Positions 1 to 7,900 of a stretch of 64,000 bases of DNA are shown here, piece after piece. The DNA lies in contig MEPP01000032.1 of the NCBI GenBank assembly GCA_001769855.1, positions 62,001 to 126,000 on the forward strand. The letters are read 5' to 3'. A program made the position numbers and the translations under genes. Below the pieces are notes generated by a model, which saw nothing but the letters and a program-made list of their open reading frames with translations, did no database searches and was not told the DNA's origin. Every line of letters begins with the position of its first letter. Position 1 is the first letter of the stretch. The stretch is from Bdellovibrionales bacterium GWA2_49_15. Its GTDB lineage: Bacteria > Bdellovibrionota > Bacteriovoracia > Bacteriovoracales > Bacteriovoracaceae.

Positions 1-1406
1 ACCGCAGTATTGTGGAGATCCAATTCCGTAAGAGTGCGAAGGTTGCTTAGTGTGGAGATGTTGCTAATAGGATTGAAAGAAAGATTGAGTTCTTGAAGGG
101 AATTCAAATTTTCGAGAGGTGAGATCACATGTATTAAATTTTTCGCAAGAGAGAGTTTTGTTATTTGAGTGAGGGCCGAGAGTGGCGTGATAACCTCTAT
201 GAGGTTATGTTGCAAATCCAAGTCGCTTAAATTGAAAAGTCCGGCCAGCGGTGAAATATCGCGAATCCTATGATTGGGGAGTTTAAGTATTTCAAGATAT
301 TCTAGGGATTTTAAGGGAGAAATGTCAGTCAAGAGTGGATTGGCACAGGGGATTTCCTTTATCTCTTTTGGTCCTACTGATTGAGCTGTTACGACGCAGT
401 TGTATGAAAATTGTGTGAGGAATTTCATATGGCGAAGGGAAGAGATATCTTCAATCCGATTATTTCCTGAGAGATCCAGGCGCTCTATGTTGGCCATGTT
501 CATGAGAGGCACAATATCTTGCACATCGTTCATGCTGAGATCTAATGACTCCAAGAAAAACATGTCTCGAAGAGGGGAGATGTCAGTTATTTTTTTTTGG
601 TTTTTTGTTCCTTTTGCTAAGTTGAGGCGACGCATTTTAGTTAGACGGCTTAGTGGTGTGAGATCAGAAATATTTGTACCAGTGAGATTTAGGGCCATTA
701 AGTTCTTGAGTCTTGCAAGAAAGTCAAATCCATTGGCATTGTAATAGTAGATGCTCAGATCCCATAGTGATGGCAGCATAGCTAAGGGTGAAAAGTCGAT
801 TGGGTCTAAATTATCTAGATGAGTGGAGCTAAGGGAAAAAGAGCTTAGTTTGGGAAATGTATTTGGTGTAATAAATGAAAAATTCACAACATCAGGAATC
901 ATTAGAGTTAAACTTTTCAAATTTGGCAGGTCCTTAAGACCATCTAATGCACCCAAAGGAGTGTCGAGTTTGAGATCCAAACTTTCTAAAGATCGAAGTC
1001 CTGAAAAATATCGCGTATTGCTATCAATCTTTCCAAGGTTAAGTGTTAAGCGTGTGACCTTCTTTAAATTGGCGATTTGTTCTTCGTCTGAGAGAGAGAA
1101 TGTGAACATGCTAAATGACCGCCCCCTAATCAATTCTATCAAGGGTCGAAGTGCGAAAGTTTCTTGTTTTTCAAAAGACTGCCTATTGAATTGATAACCG
1201 ACATGGCCCTCTGTCATGTAGAACTCATAAATTTCCGCGCATGATGCCTGTGGATTTGCATAAACATGCTTTTGCAGTGTGGAATAGGTGTTGGCCTCGG
1301 ATGCACTTCGAGGGGTTTCGCACTCTTCTACCCAGGTGACCCTGTCTGCCAAAACGACGGTCGAGTAAAGGGTGAATAGTGTTGCTAACAAAACTGACTT
1401 GATCAT
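1..1406 (-). CDS. Secreted leucine-rich-repeat protein, C-terminus cut by window edge
   Basis: Reading right to left from an ATG at 1406, the frame stays open to base 1, giving at least 468 residues. It is preceded by AGGA about 8 bases upstream. Residues 1-20 form a signal peptide (MIKSVLLATLFTLYS then VVLA). Most of the rest is leucine-rich repeats of about 22 residues with the pattern L..L..L.L..N.I..I..L, for example LQELNLSFNPISNISTLSNL near the left edge. This is the internalin-like LRR style, usually a protein-binding surface. Secretion and LRR content are seen directly; ligand and role are unknown. Its stop codon and any C-terminal anchor lie outside the window. Confidence 0.85.
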   Translation of the reverse strand, partial: MIKSVLLATLFTLYSTVVLADRVTWVEECETPRSASEANTYSTLQKHVYANPQASCAEIYEFYMTEGHVGYQFNRQSFEKQETFALRPLIELIRGRSFSMFTFSLSDEEQIANLKKVTRLTLNLGKIDSNTRYFSGLRSLESLDLKLDTPLGALDGLKDLPNLKSLTLMIPDVVNFSFITPNTFPKLSSFSLSSTHLDNLDPIDFSPLAMLPSLWDLSIYYYNANGFDFLARLKNLMALNLTGTNISDLTPLSRLTKMRRLNLAKGTKNQKKITDISPLRDMFFLESLDLSMNDVQDIVPLMNMANIERLDLSGNNRIEDISSLRHMKFLTQFSYNCVVTAQSVGPKEIKEIPCANPLLTDISPLKSLEYLEILKLPNHRIRDISPLAGLFNLSDLDLQHNLIEVITPLSALTQITKLSLAKNLIHVISPLENLNSLQELNLSFNPISNISTLSNLRTLTELDLHNTA

Positions 1407-1634
1407 TTCGTGTCCTATCTGAGTGGTGGGGCACACTACTCGGGTCTCTATCGCTCATCAAGAGGTCTTATAATTATTCCCAGATAAATTTTTAGCGGAT
1501 TATTCTCTGTAAAGAACGGAGATTCTTAATGAGGTACAAAACGGACCAAAAAGGCCCCTTTTTTGGTCAAAAGGCCGGCTTGGGTCGTGCACATGGCCAA
1601 ATAACAAACAGGAAATGACCTAAACGTCATTATC

Positions 1635-2245
1635 TTATTTGCTTCGGTGGCGAACCATCCCTGCTTCGAAGTTGCGGAGGTCGACCCGGCTCAGTCGCTT
1701 CTCTTGGCCATGCGTGAGCAGGTTGCTATGCGGGATCTCGCACAAGTGCTCTGCAATCACCCACACATTCTTCTCGCTGGTCATCCAGTTGTGGGCATCA
1801 AAGCGCCCGAGGTTCACCGGCCGCGAGTAGCGCGAAGGGTGCGCTCGCGGGCCAGGTTGAAATAGGTATCGAAGTAGCTCATGGCGAGTTCGCGCAGTGT
1901 TCGGTAGACGGGCTCGCGGTAGCGACAGCCTGAATAGTTCGACGAAGCCAGCGCGCCCCAGTGGCCGTCCTGGCGAAAGACGGCGAGCACGTGGTCGGTG
2001 TCGCGATGGGCCTCGAGGTCCACGAGCACCGGCGGGTGGCCGAGCATGCGTAATGCTGCGGCCGCAAAAATCGCTCCTTCGAGACAATGTGCTGTGTCTT
2101 CGCGCAGGACGCGGCGGGGGGACCAAGCGGTGTTTGCCAGGTGATATGGGATGTCGTCGAGATATTTCTGGATTCCGTATGGTGTCTTGAGGGCGCGGAT
2201 GCGGCGTAGCTCCAGGGGGTGAAGGTAGTAGATGACATAGTATCC
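1635..2245 (-). pseudogene. Decayed transglutaminase-like superfamily protein (no start, one frameshift)
   Basis: A coherent minus-strand reading frame runs from about 2245 to 1814 and carries DTAHCLEGA, the catalytic-Cys motif style of a transglutaminase-like family. It continues with DLEAHRDTDHVLAVFRQDG and REPVYRTLRELAMSYFD. A TAA sits directly before it and no start codon is available until residue MLGH at 2047. Near 1816-1835 a one-base shift moves the frame into the C-terminal part (PVNLGRFDAHNWMTSE), which ends at 1635. The stretch is much richer in G+C than its neighbours, so I infer a foreign, decaying gene. Family assignment rests on motif recognition only. Confidence 0.65.
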
Positions 2246-2324
2246 TTAAGTTTTTCAAAGTTTAAACGCATCCTCACTTTCAGTAACGAGGTGGCGCGTT
2301 TCTCAATATCCTCTTGCGACCTTA

Positions 2325-2740
2325 CTATGTGCTCGGTTCGTATCGATTGTGATTACCTGACGAGAACCAAGAACTTAAAACCTGTTGTACCACTTCATAT
2401 CGGGAGACATGAATCATATGCCCGCCATCGATTTCCACAAAACGATTCGATGGATTGTTCTGCTTAAGGCGGTCATAAATATTTCGGGCGTGCTTAATCG
2501 GGACCAGGCGGTCTTGGAGACCATGCAAAAAGAGGTTGGGAACGCGGTTTTGTAATGCCTGATCGAAAAGCTGGGCACAGGGGTTGCACGATTGGCCTTA
2601 ATCGAATTCCTCTGGATTTCAGGACGGGCCAAGACGATCGCCAGCTCTTGCTCAGTGAAACCTTGAGGTACAGGGTCAGGGGAAAAATTGATTTCCGCTT
2701 CCTTAATTGCGATAGCCGCTGCGATCTGAAGGTAAGGACA
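2325..2740 (-). pseudogene. Fragment of an alpha/beta hydrolase (C-terminal half, frameshifted)
   Basis: The minus strand encodes the end of an alpha/beta hydrolase: VPNLFLHGLQDRLVP (the strand-6 Asp loop), then GGHMIH with the catalytic His, ending at 2325. The upstream part (AAAIAIKEAEINFSPDPVPQ to IQRNSIKAN) is in a different frame, so there is a frameshift near 2600. The nucleophile elbow (GxSxG) and N-terminus are absent. The fragment stops at the left edge of the 130 bp direct repeat, which appears to have cut it off. Non-functional by inference. Confidence 0.65.
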
Positions 2741-2858
2741 AATGAGCCCCCTATTTTATGCCACAAATACCATTATAGGATATAATCACACTTGAATAAA
2801 TGTAATCTTGGAAAAATCGCGGGATTTTATGTGGGGAAATTACTCTCTCTTAAGATTG
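2729..2858 (+). repeat. Direct repeat R1 (~130 bp), partner at 5646-5778
   Basis: Begins AAGGTAAGGACAAATGAGCC and ends CTCTTAAGATTG. It matches 5646-5778 almost base for base, apart from a few indels and one divergent 6-base block. It carries a TATAAT box (2781-2786) and the GTG start and signal-peptide start of the downstream gene. Its left edge truncates the alpha/beta hydrolase remnant. No terminal inverted repeats or transposase were seen, so it is not an obvious insertion sequence. Confidence 0.9.
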
Positions 2859-3208
2859 TTCTCTTTCTATTGTCCTTACCTGCAGATATTTTGGCTATTG
2901 AGCAGGATGCATACTGCATTAACCGACGGGTCGTGATCGCCGTGGAGGCCATACATGTGAAGGATGTTGAGAATATTTTTCTACCGATGAGTTCACTTCC
3001 GTATGTATTCAACAGCACTCCAATCGATAAAAAAATGTCACGTATGGAAATCTCTTACCGTTGGCCGAACGCAAAAGATAAGTTCACTGGCCCAGACTCG
3101 ATGGAACTTGGTGCCAGGGTTTTTGCCGCCCTTAAGGATCATTTACAGGTCTGGGGAATCAAGAAGATCGTCGCAGAGTTCGCACCCGACGTGAGATGCA
3201 ACGAGTAG
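2831..3208 (+). CDS. Small secreted protein of unknown function
   Basis: 125 residues from a GTG start with GCGGGA six bases upstream. This start gives a clean 22-residue signal peptide (MGKLLSLKIVLFLLSLPADI then LA). An in-frame TTG at 2792 would give a longer product, but it lies only six bases after the TATAAT box, so the GTG is preferred. The mature part is short, with two Cys and no recognised domain. The promoter and first codons lie inside direct repeat R1, and the second repeat copy carries the same start but runs into a stop after 17 codons. Exported by inference; function unknown. Confidence 0.6.
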   Translation: MGKLLSLKIVLFLLSLPADILAIEQDAYCINRRVVIAVEAIHVKDVENIFLPMSSLPYVFNSTPIDKKMSRMEISYRWPNAKDKFTGPDSMELGARVFAALKDHLQVWGIKKIVAEFAPDVRCNE

Positions 3209-3232
3209 CGTGTGGTGATTGATGCGGGTAAA

Positions 3233-3254
3233 GCCCATAATTGAGGTTATGGGC
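3233..3254 (+). terminator. Hairpin after small secreted gene
   Basis: GCCCATAA and TTATGGGC form a perfect 8 bp stem around a 6-base loop, 25 bases after the stop codon of the plus-strand gene. It is not followed by a long T run, so it may be a weak terminator or an mRNA 3' stabiliser. A T7 run lies about 55 bases further on. Confidence 0.45.
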
Positions 3255-3376
3255 ATTAAATTGGGGACCAAATGAGGCAAAAGACGAGGACCAATTAAGA
3301 CCTCTTTTTTTGACTATAAGATCGGGGGGAGGATGGTCACACCGAACTGCGTGGGAACTTTGCTGTAATTTGTCTG

Positions 3377-4225
3377 TCACAAGTATTCCCAGACCAAATG
3401 AACCATCCACGCCCAGCTATTGGCGGGACTATTCGCTTTGTATCGTGTGGTATTTAAAAATTTCCCGAGAGGACTGGGAGTCCAATAAGTAAATAACGAG
3501 AGTCCGTAATAAAGATTGTCAAAATGACTGTCACCAATTTTGTAATCATCGGCCATGATCAATTTACTCTCTATCTTTAACTTATGTGTAATAGAAACTG
3601 TCTGATCTTTAAAATCGTCATTGCGTGGCCCGAATGAATCTATTTCAAGGAAATTGATGGCAAAGCCCGGGGAGTAGCTTATTTTGGTATCTTTAGAAGC
3701 GCGCGCTTGAAGGATCACTCCAAAACCCGCAAGGTAATTAGTAAAATCTTTGTTCCAATATTTTTGTTTTAAAACACCGTTATTGGTTTTCCAAAAATGA
3801 TCAAACCCCCAAAAGGCAGTCCAACCGAACCTTAAACCATTGTCATCATCCTTCTCTTTAGGCATCAGATTCAAGTCAAGGGCCAAAGTAGGCCCGATAT
3901 CTCCTGCCTCTCTTAAGATGCCGTCCCTATGAAAATAACTTCCGACATTTAGAGCAAAAGAAACATCTGATTCAGGGAACATGGGACCTGACGGCGTATT
4001 CGAACTTTTCTCACTTGCATCTCGTTCTTCTCCTGCGGCAATGATCCCGGCTCCAAGCCCCGCTGTGGCTCCCGCACCGACTCCTCCAAATCCTCCCAAC
4101 GTTTGGCATCCACAACAAATAAGTGCAATGCCAAAGACAGGAAGTTTTATAAATTTTGAAATCTTAATTAAGTTCTGATTTTCCACAAAAAATCTGCGAA
4201 TCGTTAAAGTTCTGCATTTATTCAA
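3377..4225 (-). CDS. Putative outer-membrane lipoprotein, beta-rich
   Basis: 282 residues. After a long basic N-terminus comes a hydrophobic segment and a Cys cluster (FGIALICCGCQTLGG) that reads as a lipoprotein signal, followed by a Gly/Ala-rich stretch (about 45-65). The rest alternates polar and aromatic residues (LNVGSYFHRDG, LRFGWTAFWGFDHFW, YGLSLFTYWTP) in the manner of a small outer-membrane beta-barrel, ending in an aromatic/Leu residue pair. The true start may be an internal codon closer to the hydrophobic segment. It lies between the two 130 bp repeats. No family recognised. Confidence 0.6.
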   Translation of the reverse strand: MNKCRTLTIRRFFVENQNLIKISKFIKLPVFGIALICCGCQTLGGFGGVGAGATAGLGAGIIAAGEERDASEKSSNTPSGPMFPESDVSFALNVGSYFHRDGILREAGDIGPTLALDLNLMPKEKDDDNGLRFGWTAFWGFDHFWKTNNGVLKQKYWNKDFTNYLAGFGVILQARASKDTKISYSPGFAINFLEIDSFGPRNDDFKDQTVSITHKLKIESKLIMADDYKIGDSHFDNLYYGLSLFTYWTPSPLGKFLNTTRYKANSPANSWAWMVHLVWEYL

Positions 4226-4446
4226 TCAGGATTATCGCATATAATGGATGTTACGGGTGAAACACAATCGAGCTGTGTAGAGAGGGAACAATACCACCCT
4301 GCGAATTATTCCCACAGCAAGAAAGCAGATATCTTGTCTGTGAGCATCCTTTCGTATTTTAACTAAGAGACTATCTGATAAGCAACCGAATTTACACCGA
4401 AAAATTTGACGTCGACCCTATAATCATTATTATAAATCCGGAAATT

Positions 4447-4477
4447 TTGAGTATATAACATATTGTGATATACTCAA
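4447..4477. promoter_or_regulatory. Perfect 10-bp inverted repeat, probable operator
   Basis: TTGAGTATAT (4447-4456) and ATATACTCAA (4468-4477) are exact reverse complements around 11 bases, ending 15 bases before the TTG start of the nucleotidyltransferase reading frame. Toxin-antitoxin loci, including AbiE types, are commonly autoregulated through inverted repeats in this position. The operator role is inference. Confidence 0.6.
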
Positions 4478-4492
4478 TTTAGGGGCTAAAAC

Positions 4493-4932
4493 TTGAATCA
4501 TTTAGAAGAAAAACTCTTAATCTTGGATAAGTGGCTAGGTGAAAAGAATCTTACCGTCACCATGCATGTCATTGGGGCCTACGGCATCGAACTGCATGAA
4601 ATATCCATTGATAGACGTACCGAGGACATTGATAACGTAAGTCCCATCACATGCTCAAAAAAATTGAGACATTCGAGAATATTGAACTCTATGCCTTGTC
4701 CCTTTCGGATATTGTGATCCTAAAAGTGGCTACCTACTTTGATCGCAGAGAGCGTGGCATTGAAAGGGATTTGGAAGACCTCCTCAAGATAAAACCTAGT
4801 TTTTTGGAAATCAAAAAAGGCCTTAATTTTATCGTTGAAAATCAAGGCGCGGATTTGCCGGATAAGTTCAAAAAAAAACTAAAAGAGAATGTGCATGAAC
4901 TTGAAATTGAACTCAAAAAATTCTTCAAATGA
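4493..4932 (+). pseudogene. Broken AbiEii/DUF6036-like nucleotidyltransferase
   Basis: A TTG start at 4493 with AGGGG upstream gives LEEKLLILDKWLGEKN, then the nucleotidyltransferase core (VIGAYGIELHE ... RRTEDIDNV). The TDID pair is the metal-binding Asp motif of AbiEii/DUF6036-type enzymes. After DIDNV the frame is lost. The downstream half (ENIELYALSLSDIVILK, then YFDRRERGIERDLEDLL) continues in another frame from about 4651 to 4932. The combined length of about 146 codons is short for the family, so a small internal deletion with frameshift is likely. I infer an inactivated toxin gene. Confidence 0.6.
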
Positions 4933-5590
4933 GGCGCAGAACTTTGCAGAATTAACCGCCTCTCACCTCGCCTATTTGGGCGGAAATATCACGCCTCACC
5001 TTACCTCTCCCACAGAGTATATTGATCTCGAAGAATTTTTCGTTGAGGCCACTAATGCCGTCTTTAGCGACACAAGACTGACCCGATGTCTTGAATATTG
5101 GATATCTCGCTATGGAAAGTACCTTTCCCCTTCAAAAATTAGAACTGTTCTGGGCAAGACAAAATATGACCCAAGAGTTCTGGGGTATTTTATTGAGTTA
5201 ATTGACGGTGAAAAGTTCAAGCATGGCCCATTTAAAATACTAAGCTCATTTATTAAAAGGGGTAAAAAGAGTGAGCCGCTTTTTTCTCATCTGCCACGGC
5301 CTAAAGTTCAAGGCGCTGTTTGGAAAAAATATGGACTGATCGCCCCTTTGTTTAATCGAGAGGAAGAGGAAAAAAATCTGAAACACATGAGCTACATTGT
5401 AAGAAATGTTCCCGAGCTAAAATACCGAATCATGGGCATGCATATTCCCGTTGCAGATATTTTGGCCTATTTAGATAGAAACGGAGAGGCTAGTTTGTAT
5501 CGGATTGCCAAGGAGACGAACACCGCATACTCGCGGGTGCATAGGGTGTATCAAAAGCATGTCAGGCCTTGTCAGATCGTAAATCTGTAA
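4889..5590 (+). CDS. Partner protein of the nucleotidyltransferase, C-terminal winged helix-like
   Basis: About 231-233 residues, start ATG at 4889 or 4895; it overlaps the end of the broken nucleotidyltransferase by about 40 bases, the usual coupling of a two-gene operon. The N-terminal region is helical with no known domain. The C-terminal ~45 residues (ADILAYLDRNGEASLYRIAK then ETNTAYSRVHRVYQKH) look like a winged helix-turn-helix. By position it could be the antitoxin or regulator of the pair and bind the inverted repeat at 4447-4477. That link is inference; the family is not recognised by name. Confidence 0.55.
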   Translation: MCMNLKLNSKNSSNEAQNFAELTASHLAYLGGNITPHLTSPTEYIDLEEFFVEATNAVFSDTRLTRCLEYWISRYGKYLSPSKIRTVLGKTKYDPRVLGYFIELIDGEKFKHGPFKILSSFIKRGKKSEPLFSHLPRPKVQGAVWKKYGLIAPLFNREEEEKNLKHMSYIVRNVPELKYRIMGMHIPVADILAYLDRNGEASLYRIAKETNTAYSRVHRVYQKHVRPCQIVNL

Positions 5591-5645
5591 CAAGAATGCA
5601 CATCTGATGTGCTCAAGCTACTTGTACAACAAGTATAATGGTGAA

Positions 5646-5778
5646 AAGGTAAGGACAAATGAGCCCCCTATTTTATGCCTCACAAATACCATTATTAGGA
5701 TATAATCTCACTTGAATAAATGTAATCTTGGAAAAATCGCGGGATTTTATGTGGGGAAATCAAACGCTCTTAAGATTG
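5646..5778 (+). repeat. Direct repeat R2 (~133 bp), partner of 2729-2858
   Basis: Same sequence as R1 from AAGGTAAGGACAAATGAG to CTCTTAAGATTG, including the TATAAT box (5701-5706) and the GTG start. The reading frame it opens hits a stop after 17 codons because the downstream DNA is different. The G+C-rich Lrp-decarboxylase cassette begins immediately to its right. The 240 bases between the wHTH gene and the Lrp gene hold little else. Confidence 0.9.
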
Positions 5779-5832
5779 CACGGCGGTCTTCGTATTATCC
5801 ATAGATCGTATCTCCATAGTTGCGGCGAGCGA

Positions 5833-6336
5833 TCAGATCAGCTTCGGCAGAACGGGACTGCGAAAATAGTCGTAGATGATCGAAGTTTCACATCGATCAA
5901 CCTCCACACGCGTCGCGAACTGGTCCACGATCAAATCCCGCAGGTGATTAGTGTCCCGTACCACGACCTGGACCAGGAGATCGTTCGGGCCACTGATATG
6001 CGCGATCGAAACCACCTCGGACAAGACTGCTAGATGCGCACGCAACACCTTGAACAGTTGCCTCGAATGTTTTTTCATCCGGACGGCGATCAAGGCCTGA
6101 AGCCCGATTCCAAGTGCCGCGGGATCGATGTCAGCGTGAAAACTCCGAATAATCCTGTCCTTTTGAAGTTGACGGACTCTCTGGAGACAACTGGAAGGGG
6201 CCAGCCCGACCTTTACGGCCAACTCCTTGTTCGACAGGCGCGCATTCTTTTGCAAAGTCGCCAAAATTTCGCAGTCGATTCGGTCTAATGGCTGTTTTCG
6301 ACTCTTATTTGAAATTTCATTCTGTTGTATTTCCAT
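5833..6336 (-). CDS. Lrp/AsnC-family transcriptional regulator
   Basis: 167 residues, standard length for the family. Residues ~17-65 are the AsnC-type helix-turn-helix (LDRIDCEILATLQKNARLSN, then LAPSSCLQRVRQLQKDRII), and ~80-160 are the RAM ligand-binding domain (VVSIAHISGPNDLLVQVVVR). These proteins sense an amino acid or related small molecule. It is divergent from the PLP decarboxylase with only 58 bases between starts, so it very probably controls that operon and itself. The base composition is richer in G+C than the DNA left of R2. Confidence 0.92.
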   Translation of the reverse strand: MEIQQNEISNKSRKQPLDRIDCEILATLQKNARLSNKELAVKVGLAPSSCLQRVRQLQKDRIIRSFHADIDPAALGIGLQALIAVRMKKHSRQLFKVLRAHLAVLSEVVSIAHISGPNDLLVQVVVRDTNHLRDLIVDQFATRVEVDRCETSIIYDYFRSPVLPKLI

Positions 6337-6364
6337 GTTTCAGAACCTAGTCTCTAATTGTCAG

Positions 6365-6380
6365 ATTGTAAACGAACAAT
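6365..6380. promoter_or_regulatory. Short inverted repeat in the Lrp/decarboxylase intergenic region
   Basis: ATTGT (6365-6369) and ACAAT (6376-6380) are reverse complements separated by 6 bases, in the 58-base divergent spacer. An additional ATTGT lies at 6357. This may be the binding site of the adjacent Lrp-type regulator, but it is short and does not match the classic Lrp consensus closely. Confidence 0.3.
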
Positions 6381-6394
6381 GTTCTAAGAAAGGC

Positions 6395-7900
6395 ATGGAA
6401 TACAGAATGAAATTGAATGACTGCATCAGTGTCCCGCGCCTTGAGCCTGCGTCCTCCCTTCTTGAGCTTTCTCCCGAGCAGCGGTCCGAACTATGGGCGG
6501 GAGTACACGACGCGATTGAGATCTACTGGCGAAAGGTCACTGAGTATCCCGTCACTCCGAAGTTGGACCCGGGGCCGATCCGGGAGTTGCTTCGCGATGC
6601 AGACTTCTCGGGCCCGATCCGGCCGTCCGACGCAATTCGACTTTGCGTCGAGGGACTGACTCGGTACCAAACACATACCTCGCATCCCTCCTACTTTGGC
6701 CTCTTTAATCCTAGAGCGTCTTTCATGGGCGTGATGGCGGACACTTTGGTCGCAGCATTCAATCCCCAGGCCGGCTCCTGGAGTGCGTCTCCATTTGCCG
6801 TTGAGGTCGAACAGCACGTTCTTCGGTTTTTTGGCGAACAATTTGGACTGGACCCACGTAAGACCCATGGAACCTTTACCTCGGGCGGATCCGAGGCGAA
6901 TCATACGGCGTGCCTAACCGCTTTAACTCATCGTTTTCCTGAGTTTGCGGTCCAAGGGGTTCGGGCATTGCGCTCACGGCCCCTTATTTACTGCTCGACC
7001 GAGGGGCACCACACTCACCACCGGGCCGCCCGGATGTGTGGGCTAGGCGCCGATGCGATTCGGGAGATTCCCGTGGATCGCTTCCTCCAGATGAATACGG
7101 AACTCTTGGCGGACCAGATCCGGAAGGATCGAAAGGAAGGGCATACGCCGTTTTTGGTCATTGGCACTGCCGGAACAACCAACACAGGGGTGATCGACCC
7201 TATCGCTGAAATCGCGGCATTCGCCGCCCGGGAAGGCCTGTGGTTTCACCTCGACGCCGCCTGGGGCGGTGCCGCCGTCCTGGTCCCCGAACTTCGCCAC
7301 CACTTCGAGGGGGTCCACCTCGCTGATTCAATCACTCTGGATGCCCACAAATGGCTTTCCGTGCCCATGGCGGCGGGTCTCTATCTCACGCGGCACGCGG
7401 ACATCTTGGAGAAAACATTTCGAATCGACACACCCTATGTTCCCCAGGACACCGATCGACTTGATGTGGTCGAGCCTTATCAGAATTCGATGCAATGGTC
7501 GCGAAGACTCATAGGGCTCAAGGTATTTCTTTCCCTGGCCGTGGCCGGACGAGAGGGCTACGCCGCCGTGCTCAGATACCAAACTCGTATGGGCGCGCTT
7601 CTTCGAGAGCGCCTGCAGGAGGCCGGATGGAAAATCGTCAACCAGACGCCTCTGCCTGTGGTCTGTTTTACTGAGGCTGAGGTTTCGGAAACACCGAACG
7701 ACTATTTAGCAGGCATCGCCCGTGAGGTTCTCGCTTCCGGCAAGGCATGGATCTCCATCACGCGCCTCTCAGGGAATCGGCCCGTCCTTCGCGCCTGCGT
7801 GACCAATTATAAGACAAGCGCCCGAGATGTCGACGACTTGGTCAAGACTTTGACCGAAGCAAGAACGAAGCTCCGAAGGCTTCATGGGATGCCGTCATGA
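6395..7900 (+). CDS. PLP-dependent group II amino-acid decarboxylase
   Basis: 501 residues from ATG 6395 (AAGAAAGG just upstream; an in-frame ATG at 6407 is possible). It is a fold-type I PLP decarboxylase of the aromatic/glutamate/diaminobutyrate decarboxylase group. Seen are TSGGSEANH, TAGTTNTG, HLDAAWGGA (PLP-binding Asp287) and DAHKW with the Schiff-base Lys319. The substrate cannot be read from sequence. It starts an operon: its stop overlaps the exporter start (ATGA), and the divergent Lrp regulator suggests an amino-acid effector. The product is probably an amine. Codon composition is G+C-rich relative to the flanks, consistent with transfer. Confidence 0.93.
   Translation: MEYRMKLNDCISVPRLEPASSLLELSPEQRSELWAGVHDAIEIYWRKVTEYPVTPKLDPGPIRELLRDADFSGPIRPSDAIRLCVEGLTRYQTHTSHPSYFGLFNPRASFMGVMADTLVAAFNPQAGSWSASPFAVEVEQHVLRFFGEQFGLDPRKTHGTFTSGGSEANHTACLTALTHRFPEFAVQGVRALRSRPLIYCSTEGHHTHHRAARMCGLGADAIREIPVDRFLQMNTELLADQIRKDRKEGHTPFLVIGTAGTTNTGVIDPIAEIAAFAAREGLWFHLDAAWGGAAVLVPELRHHFEGVHLADSITLDAHKWLSVPMAAGLYLTRHADILEKTFRIDTPYVPQDTDRLDVVEPYQNSMQWSRRLIGLKVFLSLAVAGREGYAAVLRYQTRMGALLRERLQEAGWKIVNQTPLPVVCFTEAEVSETPNDYLAGIAREVLASGKAWISITRLSGNRPVLRACVTNYKTSARDVDDLVKTLTEARTKLRRLHGMPS

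Noticed and set aside
1225-1461. A 78-codon minus-strand frame overlapping the start of the LRR gene.
   Set aside because: Out of frame with the signal peptide and LRRs that clearly begin at 1406; its translation is Arg/His-rich and unlike a protein.
3232-3320. A possible second terminator (GAGG...CCTC with a T7 run near 3307).
   Set aside because: The stem is only four pairs; the T run alone is not enough evidence.
2729-5778. The direct repeat pair considered as a composite transposon or integron attC sites.
   Set aside because: No transposase or integrase frames, no terminal inverted repeats at the repeat ends and no attC core sites were seen.
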